From positions 310,001 to 374,000 of the forward strand of contig NZ_CAJQTX010000002.1 in NCBI RefSeq assembly GCF_907163085.1: DNA of 64,000 nt, written 5' to 3'. The notes below the pieces were generated by a model. The model did no database searches, had not been told where the DNA came from, and saw only the letters and a program-made list of their open reading frames with translations. This DNA is from Candidatus Accumulibacter sp. ACC003. Its GTDB lineage: Bacteria > Pseudomonadota > Gammaproteobacteria > Burkholderiales > Rhodocyclaceae. Positions 1-9,312 of the stretch are shown here, in pieces. Position 1 is the stretch's first letter. Every line of letters starts with the position of its first letter. A program made the translations under genes and the position numbers.

Positions 1-2090
1 GCGTCATCAGGGCTGTGAAAAACCGCATCCGACAGCGCCACGCTGAGGCCATCGCCGCGGATATCGAGCGGACCGTCGGGCAGCGCGACCAGTAACGAGC
101 TGGCGCCAAGCTTTGCCGTCGCGATGCGCGCGACTTCCGACGACGCGCCGAGAGCAACGGCGCCGAGCGCCTGCAACTTCAGCGCCACATCATCGAAGCG
201 CAGGTTCAAGCCCGAGGCCGACGATCGACCGAGCGTGGCGGCGACGGCACGCACCTTGAGAGCGGCGTCCTGCCAGCCAAGGCGATCGGCGCCCTGATGC
301 GCGGCCAGGCCGGCTATCGAAACCTGCGCGGCAGCCGCGGCGATCCGCATCGCCGCATCGCTCTGCGCCAGCGACAGCTTCTCGCTGGCGATCGAGAGCT
401 TAGCCAGATTGACGCCATCGGCCCCGCTCAACGCCTTGAGCGCGTCAAAGCGCGTTTGTGGTTGGTCGATGGCGAGGTCGAAACCAGTAGCAGCGATGAG
501 CATGGTGACCTTCTCACCGGCGATCGCGACCTTGCGCAGATCGACGCTGCCGGCCCCGCTCAGCGCCTTCAGCGCGTCAAAGCTCGTTTGTGGTTTGTCG
601 ATACCAAGCTCGAAACCACTGGCGGCGATGAGCATGGCGATCTTCTCGGCGGCGATCACCCCCTCTGGAACGACCAGCGTGTCCTTACCGCTCTTGAGCC
701 GCGTGTCGCTAAGCGACAATTTTGGCAGCCCCAGCTCGACGCGTGTCCCGGCCGCCGCCAGCTCAATCGACGGTGCAGCCTCGAAAGCAAGCGCGGCGAC
801 GTCGATGGCCAGCGCCTGCGCCGGGTCCGCGTAGGCGAACTCGACCTCCGAGATCTCGGCGCTGTCGATGACCACTCGCCACGCTCCTGGCACGGCCGCC
901 GCCCCTCCGGGTATCGCCGCAATCGCTGGGCCGTCGGCAGCGCCGGCCGCCGTTTTTGCAGCAGCGAGTGCAACCGTTTGCCGCTCGGTAGTCGCCATTA
1001 CCGGCGCTTTTGCCGCCGCCTCTGCAGCCACGGTTGCCGGCGCCTGCTCGGCAGGCGCCGTCGCGGTGGCACGCAGCAGTTTTTCCCAGTTGAGCTTGCC
1101 GTCGTCGTCGAAAGCGACGGCGACCCGGCCCTTCGCCAGGCGGATAGTGGGCAGAGTTGCTGCGCGTGCAGCGAGGTCGACGCGTCCCTGCTTCAATGAC
1201 AGCGTCTCCAGCGCCAGCAGCGGCGACGCCGCTCCGGCAGCGCTGAGCGACAAGCCGGCGATGTCGAAATCGAGTTCCTGCACGACACCGGCGAGCGTGC
1301 CGCCGGCATCGACGGCGAGGTCGAAGCGGCCGGCAAGATCGACCTTCCCGGCCGGCGAGTCGATCGCCAGAAGACGCGCCAGACTCCTGGCCACGGTCCT
1401 CAGCTGCAGACCGCTTAGCGTCAGCTGCCCCTTCGTGGCGATCGGATTGAGCGCCAGTTCGCCGCTCGTTTCGACCGTCTCGTCGCCGGCGGTTCGTGCC
1501 GACAGACGGTAGCTGGCGGCGTGCTCGGGCAAGCTCGAGAGATCGTCGATGTCGACCAAGAGCGGCTCGATGCGCGCCACCAGCGGCTCGTCGAGCAGCT
1601 GGTCGGAGAAGTCGAGGCGGCCATCGCTCAGCGCGACGCGCCGCACGATGAAGCGCGGCAAGCCAGCGTCGTCCTGATCGGGTTCACTTTTCGGCAGGCG
1701 TTCGAGTAGCGACGCGAAGTTGTTCCGGCCATCCTTGTCGAGCGCAAAGTGCACCACCGGCGCCTCGAGGCGCACTTCGGCGAAGGTCCACGCGCGATCG
1801 ATGATACTGCGCAGTTCGAAATCGATAAGCAGCCGCTTGAAGCCCAGCAGCGGCTGGCCAGCGGGGTCCGAGAGCGCGAGGTCGTCGACTTCGAACCTGA
1901 ACGACAGCGGGTTGAAGCGCACGGCGCCGACGCTGATCGCGTGCCCGAGCTGCGCGGGCACCTGTTTCTCGACCTGCCACTTGACAATCGCCGGCAGCGC
2001 GAAGAAGCCGCCGAGTACATACAGCGCGCACAGAGCGACGCCGATGATCAGCGGTTTTCTGAAAAAGAGGCTTCGCAAGCGGTTGAGCAT
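1..2090 (-). CDS. DUF748-family AsmA-like envelope protein (C-terminus beyond window)
   Basis: The minus-strand frame is open from an ATG at 2090 to the window edge, giving 696 residues without a stop. It starts MLNRLRSLFFRKPLIIG, followed by one hydrophobic helix at about residues 14-34 that anchors the protein in the inner membrane. The long periplasmic part has the pattern of DUF748/AsmA-like proteins: VGAVRFNPLSFRFEVDDL near residue 50, then many repeated beta-strand segments in which GKVDLAGRFDLAVDAGG-type phrases recur. Such proteins are thought to take part in envelope assembly or lipid transport between the membranes; the specific role here is unknown. The stretch encoded at about 421-660 is a tandem duplication. 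No neighbour on the same strand is visible, so its operon partners lie outside the window. Confidence 0.8.
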   Translation of the reverse strand, partial: MLNRLRSLFFRKPLIIGVALCALYVLGGFFALPAIVKWQVEKQVPAQLGHAISVGAVRFNPLSFRFEVDDLALSDPAGQPLLGFKRLLIDFELRSIIDRAWTFAEVRLEAPVVHFALDKDGRNNFASLLERLPKSEPDQDDAGLPRFIVRRVALSDGRLDFSDQLLDEPLVARIEPLLVDIDDLSSLPEHAASYRLSARTAGDETVETSGELALNPIATKGQLTLSGLQLRTVARSLARLLAIDSPAGKVDLAGRFDLAVDAGGTLAGVVQELDFDIAGLSLSAAGAASPLLALETLSLKQGRVDLAARAATLPTIRLAKGRVAVAFDDDGKLNWEKLLRATATAPAEQAPATVAAEAAAKAPVMATTERQTVALAAAKTAAGAADGPAIAAIPGGAAAVPGAWRVVIDSAEISEVEFAYADPAQALAIDVAALAFEAAPSIELAAAGTRVELGLPKLSLSDTRLKSGKDTLVVPEGVIAAEKIAMLIAASGFELGIDKPQTSFDALKALSGAGSVDLRKVAIAGEKVTMLIAATGFDLAIDQPQTRFDALKALSGADGVNLAKLSIASEKLSLAQSDAAMRIAAAAAQVSIAGLAAHQGADRLGWQDAALKVRAVAATLGRSSASGLNLRFDDVALKLQALGAVALGASSEVARIATAKLGASSLLVALPDGPLDIRGDGLSVALSDAVFHSPDD
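421..660 (-). repeat. 132-bp in-frame tandem duplication in the DUF748 gene
   Basis: The segment beginning at 421 recurs at 553, a period of exactly 132 bp (44 codons). Both units encode FDALKALSGA followed by an AGEK/AAEK...MLIAA(S/T)GF(D/E)L stretch and end in D(K/Q)PQT(S/R). A third, weaker phrase (SIASEKLSL) follows. The copies differ at several positions, so this is an old duplication. Confidence 0.8.
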
Positions 2091-2537
2091 GGTCAAAGCT
2101 TTCACGGCATGAACGACGATGGCAGCGCCGCGGTAATAAGGGCGGCCTGAGCCGCGCAGCGGACGGCAACGACGGATCGATTCGCCACTGGCGCCACTCG
2201 TTGCGCCGGGCGGGATAGCCCGTTCCGACAACTGGGCCTCGACGCTTGTTCCGAAAACCCGGCGGCCAGTCTTGACGAGCAGCGCTTGTCCAGTCCTGCG
2301 GAGTTCATGATAACGCGTTACGGCGTCGCTGGAAAAATGCGCATCGCACGCCGCTGGCTCTGGCTGTCCCGCGATCAGTGAAGAGCGACGGCCAGCCGGC
2401 ACGACAGCAGCGCCGAGCACCGGCCAAGGCTACAATGCGCCTTTGTGGCCCTCGCCAGCGCCGTCGCTGCGCCTCATCGCGCTAGCGCAGCGGCCGTGGG
2501 CCGCCCGCCCGCAATCGTCCTTTGAAAGCCCGTCCTC
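2091..2537. other. Intergenic region without a recognisable gene
   Basis: This 447-bp spacer separates the divergent DUF748 and racemase genes. Short open frames exist but none resembles a protein. A TACAAT box at 2431-2436 could be the -10 element for the racemase gene, leaving a leader of about 95 nt; no convincing -35 is visible. Confidence 0.5.
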
Positions 2538-3701
2538 ATGCGCCCACCTCCTCTCGCCGGCCTTCGCGTTCTCGACCTCACGCGGCTATTGCCGGGGCCT
2601 CTGGCAACCATGCACCTCGCCGACCTGGGTGCCGACGTGATCAAGATCGAGGACCCCGGCGGCGGTGACTACGCGCGCAGCGCCGGCGCCGTCCACGGTG
2701 GCGTCAGCTACTTCGAGATGGTCAATCGCAACAAGCGCAGCCTGATACTGGACCTCAAGCAGGCGGCCGGCGTCGCGGCCTTCATGCGCCTCGCCGCTGC
2801 GGCAGACGTCATCGTCGAGGGTTTTCGCCCGGGCGTCGTGGACAAGCTCGGCGTCGGCTATGCGGCGGTCGAGGCGACCAATGCCTGCGTCGTCTACTGC
2901 GCGATCACCGGCTATGGCCAGGACGGACCGTACCGCGACCGCGCCGGTCACGACCTCAACTACCTCGGCTACAGCGGCCTGCTCGACCAGATCGGCGTCG
3001 CTGGCGGTGCGCCGGCAATCCCCAACTTCCAGATCGGCGACATCCTCGGGGGCTCCTTGAACGCGCTCGTCGGACTGCTCGCCGCGGTCGTCGAGGCGCG
3101 CAGCAGCGGCCGTGGCCGCTACGTCGACGTGGCGATGACCGACGGCGTTTTCGCGCACACGCTGTTCCCGCTGCTGACGGTACTCGGCCTCGGTCAGTCG
3201 CTGCCGCGCGGTGAAGACCTGCTGTCGGGCGGCATGCCCAGCTACGGCGTCTATGCGACCGGCGACGGCCGCCACTTGGCGGTCAGCGCGATGGAGCCCA
3301 AATTCTGGCAGACGCTGTGCGCGACGCTCGAGCGCCCCGACCTCAGCGCCTTCGCTTTCGCCACCGGCAGCGAGGGACAAGGCATCCGCCGCGAGCTGGA
3401 GGCGATCTTCAGCTCGCGCACTTTCGCCGAATGGACGAGCATTTTTGAACACGTGGACTGCTGCGTGACGCCGGTGCTGCGTTTTGAGGAGAGTCTGGAG
3501 AACGAGCAGTTACGCGCCCGCGGCATGATCGTCGAGGTCGCTGGCGTCAAGCAGTTCGCACCGCCGTTCAAGATCAGCGACCGGCCTTTCACGGCGCCGC
3601 GCGCCGCACCGGCCGCTGGCGAGCACAGCGACGAGATCCTTGGCGAGGCCGGTTTCAGCGGTGCCGAGATCGCCACGCTGCGCGCGCAACGAGTCATCTG
3701 A
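2538..3701 (+). CDS. CaiB/BaiF family protein, probable alpha-methylacyl-CoA racemase
   Basis: A 387-residue class III CoA-transferase-fold protein. The N-terminus (LAGLRVLDLTRLLPGPLA, then LADLGADVIKIEDP) is the family signature. The segment GYGQDGPYRDRAGHDLNY with His138, together with Asp168 in QIGDILGG, matches the His/Asp pair that alpha-methylacyl-CoA racemases use to deprotonate and reprotonate the 2-methyl centre. Plain CoA-transferases use a single Asp. The likely reaction is epimerisation of 2-methyl-branched acyl-CoA so that beta-oxidation can proceed, in the cytoplasm. It precedes the AEC carrier by 24 bp. The second CaiB/BaiF protein at 13747-14967 lacks this His signature and looks like a true transferase. 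Substrate is not predictable. Confidence 0.8.
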   Translation: MRPPPLAGLRVLDLTRLLPGPLATMHLADLGADVIKIEDPGGGDYARSAGAVHGGVSYFEMVNRNKRSLILDLKQAAGVAAFMRLAAAADVIVEGFRPGVVDKLGVGYAAVEATNACVVYCAITGYGQDGPYRDRAGHDLNYLGYSGLLDQIGVAGGAPAIPNFQIGDILGGSLNALVGLLAAVVEARSSGRGRYVDVAMTDGVFAHTLFPLLTVLGLGQSLPRGEDLLSGGMPSYGVYATGDGRHLAVSAMEPKFWQTLCATLERPDLSAFAFATGSEGQGIRRELEAIFSSRTFAEWTSIFEHVDCCVTPVLRFEESLENEQLRARGMIVEVAGVKQFAPPFKISDRPFTAPRAAPAAGEHSDEILGEAGFSGAEIATLRAQRVI

Positions 3702-3725
3702 AACGCCGCAGCGGCGCCCGATAGC

Positions 3726-4625
3726 GTGCAAGGCATCCTGCTCCTGCTACCCGACTTCGGGCTGATCGTTCTCGGCTGGGCGCTTTACCGGCTGGTCGAT
3801 TTTGGCGAGCACTTCTGGAGCGGGCTGGAAAAACTGGTGTACTTCGTGCTCTTCCCGGCGCTGTTGTTCAAGGCCCTGGCCAGCACCCGCATCGACTTCG
3901 TTACTGCCGCGCCGCTGTTCGCCAGCGGCGCGGCGGCGCTCGCCTGCGGCGCCGTCCTCGGCCTGCTCGCCAAGCCACTGTTCGGGTCGAACAAAGCGGC
4001 CTTCGCGTCGCGCTTCCAGTGCGCCTTCCGCTTCAATTCATACATCGGCCTGGCGGTCATCGGCAAACTGCACGGCGCCGCAGGAATTGCGACGATGGGC
4101 ATCCTGATCGGCGCGATGGTGCCGCTGGCCAACATCGCCTCGGTGTGGATGCTGGCCCGCCACGGCAATCTCGGCGTGCTCCGAGAAATGGCCCGCAACC
4201 CGCTCTTGCTGGCGACTCTGGCCGGCTTTCTGTTCAGTAGTAGCGGCCTGACGCTGCCCGCCGCCGTCGCCGCGTCGCTGGGCCGGCTCAGCGACGCGGC
4301 GGTCGCCCTCGGGTTGCTGGCCGTCGGTGCGGCGCTCAAGCTGCGCGGCAGCTCGGGCTCACACGGCGCTTCGTGTTACCTGTTGGCGGTGAAACTGCTG
4401 GCGGTGCCGGCGACCGCCCTTTTTGCCGCGTCCAGCCTCGGCCTGAGCGGCGTCTATTTCGATACGGTGATCGTTTTCGGCGCGCTGCCGACGGCCACCT
4501 CGGCGTACATCCTGGCCGTGCGCATGGCTGGCGATGGCCCGGGAGTCGCCTGGCTGGTCTCGGCCAACACCGTCGTGGCGATGTTCACGCTGCCGGTCTG
4601 GCTGACGATCGCCTTGCGTTACTGA
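3726..4625 (+). CDS. AEC family (auxin efflux carrier-like) transporter
   Basis: A 299-residue integral membrane protein with about ten hydrophobic helices, starting at a GTG (MQGILLLLPDFGLIVLGWALYR). The layout of two five-helix halves and the C-terminal phrases VFGALPTATSAYILAVRMAGD and LVSANTVVAMFTLPVWL are typical of bacterial AEC carriers (the mdcF/YfdV group), which move organic anions across the inner membrane. It lies 24 bp after the racemase gene, so the two are probably co-transcribed. The 3' end overlaps the convergent phosphatase gene by 7 bp. The substrate cannot be told from sequence; a carboxylate is the family's usual guess. Confidence 0.85.
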   Translation: MQGILLLLPDFGLIVLGWALYRLVDFGEHFWSGLEKLVYFVLFPALLFKALASTRIDFVTAAPLFASGAAALACGAVLGLLAKPLFGSNKAAFASRFQCAFRFNSYIGLAVIGKLHGAAGIATMGILIGAMVPLANIASVWMLARHGNLGVLREMARNPLLLATLAGFLFSSSGLTLPAAVAASLGRLSDAAVALGLLAVGAALKLRGSSGSHGASCYLLAVKLLAVPATALFAASSLGLSGVYFDTVIVFGALPTATSAYILAVRMAGDGPGVAWLVSANTVVAMFTLPVWLTIALRY

Positions 4626-5446
4626 ACCGCCGCAGGCCGCGAGTGCCGGGCCGGCAGCGCCTGGCCAGCCGCTTCGATGGCCCGGATAACGATGACGCCG
4701 ACCGAAATATTGTCGCTGCCATCACGCTCGCGGGCGAGCTCGATCAGGCGCTGGCACGCTGCCTCGGGTTCCAGAGAGCCGACTATTTCGGCGATATCGG
4801 CAGGCTCGACAGATCCGTACAAGCCGTCCGAACAGAGGACGAAAGTGTCGCCGATGGCCGGCGCGTCGCAGCGCTGGACGGCGACGCGCAAGCCACAGAC
4901 CGTTCCAAGCGAGCGCAGGAGCATGTTGCGCAGCGGGTGGCGACGGGCCTCCTCGGCGCCGATCAGCCCGTCCTTGAGCATCTGCTCGACCAGGGTGTGG
5001 TCGTCGGTCAGCTGGCTGCAACGCCCCTGCGCGCAACGGTAGAGACGGCTGTCACCGACGTGCGCAAAGAATGCCCGCGTCGGCAGCAGAACCAATGCGG
5101 TCGCCGTCGTCCCCATCCCGGCCAGCGCCGGATCGGCCTGGCCGGCGCGATAGATGTCGCGGTTCGCCTGCAGTACCGCCAGCTCGATGGCGCGCAAGGG
5201 ATCCTGATCGGCCGGCGTCGCGAAATAGCTGCGGCAAATCGTCTCGATCGCCAGCGCACTCGCCACTTCGCCACCCAGGTGGCCACCCATGCCGTCGGCG
5301 ACGACCGCCAGGACGCCCAGCCGCTGCTGCAGATCGGCGTCGTCCGGGCAAACGAAGGCGACCGCGTCCTCGTTGCTCTCGCGCTGGCAGCCAATGTCGC
5401 TGGCCATGCACGCCTGGACCGTGAACTCCGCCGCTGACGTGCTCAT
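4619..5446 (-). CDS. PP2C-family serine/threonine protein phosphatase
   Basis: A 275-residue PPM/PP2C phosphatase of the bacterial Stp/PrpC type. The metal-binding and catalytic motifs are in order: CQRESNEDAVAF near residue 20, VVADGMGGHLGGEVAS near 48, GTTATALVLL, FAHVGDSRLYRC, LTDDHTLVEQM, VLCSDGLYG and the closing DNISVGVIVI. These coordinate two Mn/Mg ions and dephosphorylate Ser/Thr residues on cytoplasmic proteins. It sits alone on its strand and converges on the AEC gene. A cognate kinase is not adjacent, but a kinase with a cyclic-nucleotide-binding domain is encoded at 34966-36312; pairing them is only a suggestion. Confidence 0.9.
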   Translation of the reverse strand: MSTSAAEFTVQACMASDIGCQRESNEDAVAFVCPDDADLQQRLGVLAVVADGMGGHLGGEVASALAIETICRSYFATPADQDPLRAIELAVLQANRDIYRAGQADPALAGMGTTATALVLLPTRAFFAHVGDSRLYRCAQGRCSQLTDDHTLVEQMLKDGLIGAEEARRHPLRNMLLRSLGTVCGLRVAVQRCDAPAIGDTFVLCSDGLYGSVEPADIAEIVGSLEPEAACQRLIELARERDGSDNISVGVIVIRAIEAAGQALPARHSRPAAVQ

Positions 5447-5752
5447 CGCTCGCCGCCGACCGCAGCCGGCATCTGGTGCTGCGCCTGGGGTATTGAAACC
5501 GCGCCGACAATCACTGGCAACTCCTTTTCGAAGATAGCGCTCATTGTGCCATCAGCGGCGCCGATCGCCGCTCAGCAGCAATCGACGACTGCCGAGCGCC
5601 GACGATCGCCGGCCGACCGTTCCGAAATTTCGGAATAGGCGAGGCGAACGGTTCTGCAATTCCGCCAAAGATGTCAGAATCGTTTCCAGCTGTTTCAGGC
5701 CAGTCGCCAGGAGGCCGACGCCTGGCGGCGTATCTTCTGGTGGCGCTGGCGA
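5447..5752. other. Intergenic control region upstream of the TRAP operon
   Basis: The space between the phosphatase gene and the TAXI gene holds no convincing protein gene. It carries the palindrome at 5620-5635, a weaker copy at 5652-5667 and, just after, a sigma-54 promoter. I read it as the enhancer region of the TRAP-TAXI operon. Confidence 0.6.
5620..5635. promoter_or_regulatory. Perfect 16-bp palindrome, candidate activator binding site
   Basis: TTCCGAAATTTCGGAA is fully self-complementary. It lies about 120-135 bp upstream of the sigma-54 promoter at 5753-5768, the usual distance for an enhancer bound by a DctD/NtrC-type activator. A related sequence at 5652-5667 matches it at 11 of 16 positions, with centres 32 bp (about three helical turns) apart. 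The regulator encoded at 11175-12521 is the natural candidate; this is inference. Confidence 0.65.
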
Positions 5753-5768
5753 TGGCACGGTGCTTGCT
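5753..5768 (+). promoter_or_regulatory. Sigma-54 (-24/-12) promoter of the TRAP-TAXI operon
   Basis: TGGCACG at 5753-5759, then four bases and TTGCT at 5764-5768, matches the sigma-54 consensus TGGCACG-N4-TTGCW completely. Transcription should start near 5780, about 45 nt before the TAXI start codon. A sigma-54-dependent activator is encoded at the end of the same gene group. Confidence 0.85.
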
Positions 5769-5825
5769 TAACATTCAGGGACCGCCAATGGGTCGATAAA
5801 TTAAAACTTTATATGGAGACTGCTG

Positions 5826-6776
<951 letters not shown>

Positions 6777-6876
6777 GCGCGCCCTTCCGTAGGTCCTGCC
6801 GGTGCGTCCCTCGGGCCGCCCGGCAATGCGCTTGCCAGCTGGATTTTCCCGCCGACGTCCTGTCCCGGAGTTCGCC

Positions 6877-8913
6877 ATGACCAGTTCCGTTTCCGCGTCG
6901 TCCGCCGAAGGTGGTGGCGGTATCCCGCGCCTCGTTTTCTATGTCGCGATCGTGTTTTCCGTGTTCCAGCTGGTGACCTCGGCGTTCAGCCCACTGTCGA
7001 GCACCGTCGTACGAGCCGTGCACGTCGGCTTCCTGCTGTTGCTGACCTTCCTCATCCACCCCTGGCGTGGCGGTGCGTACGCCGGCACCAGCGTGCTCGG
7101 CAAGGCCGTCGGCTTCGGCGCTTTCGTCCTGGCCAGCTATCACTGGGTCTTCGAAGCCGAGCTGGTGCAGCGCGCCGGCGAGATGACCGACGCCGACATG
7201 TTCGTCGGCATCGTCACCCTGGTCCTGGTCTTCGAAGCGGCGCGACGGATCATGGGCTTTGCGCTACCGCTGATCTGCCTGTGCTTTCTCGGCTACGCGA
7301 TGTTCGGCGAATATTTTCCGGGCGTCCTGCAGCATCGCGGCTATGGATTCGACCAGATCGTCGGCCAGCTCGCCTTCGGTGCCGAAGGCATCTACGGCAC
7401 GCCGATCTATGTGTCTTCGAGCTACATCTTCCTGTTCATTCTTTTCGGTGCCTTCCTCGAGCAGGCCGGCATGATTCAGCTGTTCACCGATTTTGCGCTC
7501 GGCACGGTCGGTCACACCAAGGGCGGTCCAGCCAAGGTTGCGGTGGTGTCGTCGGGACTGATGGGGACGATCAACGGCTCCGGTGTCGCCAACGTCGTGA
7601 CCACCGGCCAGTTCACGATCCCGCTGATGAAGAAATTCGGCTACCGCGCCGACTTTGCCGGCGCGGTCGAGGCCACCAGTTCGATGGGCGGCCAGATCAT
7701 GCCGCCAGTGATGGGCGCCGTGGCCTTCATCATGGCCGAGACGATCAACGTGCCCTACGTCGACATCGCCAAAGCGGCGGCGATCCCGGCGATGCTCTAC
7801 TTCTTCACGGTCGTCTGGATGGTGCACCTCGAAGCCGGCCGTGCCGGCCTGTTCGGGATGCCCAAGGAGCAATGCCCCGACCCCTGGGTGGCACTGCGCA
7901 AGCGCTGGTACCTGCTGCTGCCTCTGATCAGCCTGGTCTATCTGCTGTTTGCCGGCTTCACGCCGATGTTCTCGGGGATGGTCGGGCTGGCGCTGACGGT
8001 AGTCCTGATCTTCGGCGCCTCGTTCAGCCGCGGCTTGAACGGCACCGCGCTGCGGATGCTGTTCTGGATTGCCCTGGGGCTGGCGTGTTCGGCGTTTGTG
8101 TCGCTGGGCATCATCGCGGTGATCGCCGTGATCGCCACGCTGGCGGTCCTGCTGGCGCCACGCCAGGATGGCCGCGCGACGCTCCGCCTGGCGGTGCAGG
8201 CGCTCGCCGACGGTGCGCTACACGCCTTGCCGGTGGGCGTGGCGTGTGCGCTGGTCGGGGTGATCATCGGCTCGCTGACGCTGACCGGTGGCGCGACGAC
8301 CTTCGCCGGCTACATCATCCAGGTCGGCGAAAGCAGCCTGTTCATGTCGCTGCTGCTGACCATGCTGACCTGCCTGATTCTCGGCATGGGAATCCCGACG
8401 ATTCCCAACTACATCATCACCAGTTCGATCGCCGCGCCAGCGCTGCTCGACCTCGGCGTGCCGCTGATCGTTTCGCACATGTTCGTCTTCTATTTCGGGA
8501 TCATGGCCGACCTGACGCCGCCGGTGGCGCTCGCCGCTTTCGCCGCGGCGCCGATCGCCCAGGAGTCCGGCCTGAAGATCGGCGTCCGCGCCGTGCAGAT
8601 CGCCATCGCCGGCTTCGTCGTCCCGTACATGGCGGTCTATGCGCCGGAACTGATGCTGCAGGGCGACAAAGGCCTCATGGCGACCGCTTACGTGGTGTTC
8701 AAGGCCTTGCTGGCGGTGACCCTCTGGGGAACGGCAGTGGTCGGCTACTTCCATACGCCGATGAACCTCGTCGAACGCGTGCTGGCCTTCGCCGCCGCGT
8801 CGCTGCTGGTGGTTGCACTGCCGATCAGCGACGAGGCGGGTTTTGCTCTCGCGGCAGCCGTCCTCGGCTGGCACGTGTGGCGTTCGCGCCGCCTGGCGCC
8901 GCTGCGCAGCTGA
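6877..8913 (+). CDS. TRAP transporter permease, fused 4TM/12TM subunits (TAXI type)
   Basis: A 678-residue inner-membrane protein in which the small (DctQ-like) and large (DctM-like) TRAP subunits are fused, the arrangement normal for TAXI systems. About sixteen or more hydrophobic helices are visible. GLMGTINGSGVANVVTTGQF, then SSMGGQIMPPVMGAVAF, and later MGIPTIPNYIITSS and ADLTPPVALAAFAAA, are the conserved loops of the DctM half. I chose the ATG at 6877 because CGGAG stands 6 bp before it and an upstream in-frame ATG at 6802 adds only an arginine-rich, non-conserved tail. The protein uses the sodium gradient to import the solute bound by the preceding TAXI protein. It overlaps the DUF1850 gene by one base. 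Confidence 0.92.
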   Translation: MTSSVSASSAEGGGGIPRLVFYVAIVFSVFQLVTSAFSPLSSTVVRAVHVGFLLLLTFLIHPWRGGAYAGTSVLGKAVGFGAFVLASYHWVFEAELVQRAGEMTDADMFVGIVTLVLVFEAARRIMGFALPLICLCFLGYAMFGEYFPGVLQHRGYGFDQIVGQLAFGAEGIYGTPIYVSSSYIFLFILFGAFLEQAGMIQLFTDFALGTVGHTKGGPAKVAVVSSGLMGTINGSGVANVVTTGQFTIPLMKKFGYRADFAGAVEATSSMGGQIMPPVMGAVAFIMAETINVPYVDIAKAAAIPAMLYFFTVVWMVHLEAGRAGLFGMPKEQCPDPWVALRKRWYLLLPLISLVYLLFAGFTPMFSGMVGLALTVVLIFGASFSRGLNGTALRMLFWIALGLACSAFVSLGIIAVIAVIATLAVLLAPRQDGRATLRLAVQALADGALHALPVGVACALVGVIIGSLTLTGGATTFAGYIIQVGESSLFMSLLLTMLTCLILGMGIPTIPNYIITSSIAAPALLDLGVPLIVSHMFVFYFGIMADLTPPVALAAFAAAPIAQESGLKIGVRAVQIAIAGFVVPYMAVYAPELMLQGDKGLMATAYVVFKALLAVTLWGTAVVGYFHTPMNLVERVLAFAAASLLVVALPISDEAGFALAAAVLGWHVWRSRRLAPLRS

Positions 8914-9308
8914 TGGCGCTCTGCCTGGCGACGGCAGTGGCCAGCGTGCTGCTGGCCAGCAACGCCTTTACTCTGGCGTGGACGCATTCGATCGAAAAGA
9001 TCCGCTGGGAGGAAGACTGGATCGTGCATGGCAAGGAGCTACTGCTCGAGTCGGTACGGGTACGCGGGCACGGCGCCGGCATGGAACCGCCGGCCGGCGC
9101 GGTGCTGCGCAACGGCGTCTGGCAATGGCATCCGCGCAGCACGCACAGCGTCTTGCGGCTGACGCGCTCGCCCTACACCGCCGACTATGACTGGTGCGCC
9201 GATGGCGGCACCTGCGTGTCGCTGGCGACGCTGCTGCCGTCCGATGGCGGCGTCACCGAGGTCCGCGCCTGCAGCGACGCGCCGCCGCCCGGCCAGCACG
9301 GCGATTGA
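8913..9308 (+). CDS. DUF1850 domain-containing protein
   Basis: A 131-residue protein whose ATG shares its first base with the last base of the TRAP permease stop codon (TGATG), so translation is coupled. It begins with a hydrophobic stretch (CLATAVASVLLASNAF) that looks like a signal peptide or anchor. It continues THSIEKIRWEEDWIV, the DUF1850 opening, then PRSTHSVLRLTRSPYTADYDWC. DUF1850 genes are very often found beside TAXI-TRAP genes and probably encode a periplasmic accessory factor, but no biochemical role is known to me. Confidence 0.85.
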   Translation: MALCLATAVASVLLASNAFTLAWTHSIEKIRWEEDWIVHGKELLLESVRVRGHGAGMEPPAGAVLRNGVWQWHPRSTHSVLRLTRSPYTADYDWCADGGTCVSLATLLPSDGGVTEVRACSDAPPPGQHGD

Positions 9309-9312
9309 CACC

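Noticed and set aside
409-1512. Plus-strand alanine/serine-rich frames (409-834, 868-1512)
   Set aside because: They are the opposite strand of the DUF748 gene, whose minus-strand frame is unbroken and conserved in character.
5541-5774. Short frames in both directions between the phosphatase and TAXI genes
   Set aside because: They cross the sigma-54 promoter and enhancer palindrome, lack ribosome binding sites and show no protein character.
7281-8912. Long plus-strand arginine-rich frame within the TRAP permease gene
   Set aside because: Only its last 131 codons (from 8913) form the DUF1850 protein; the rest is a shifted frame of the permease.
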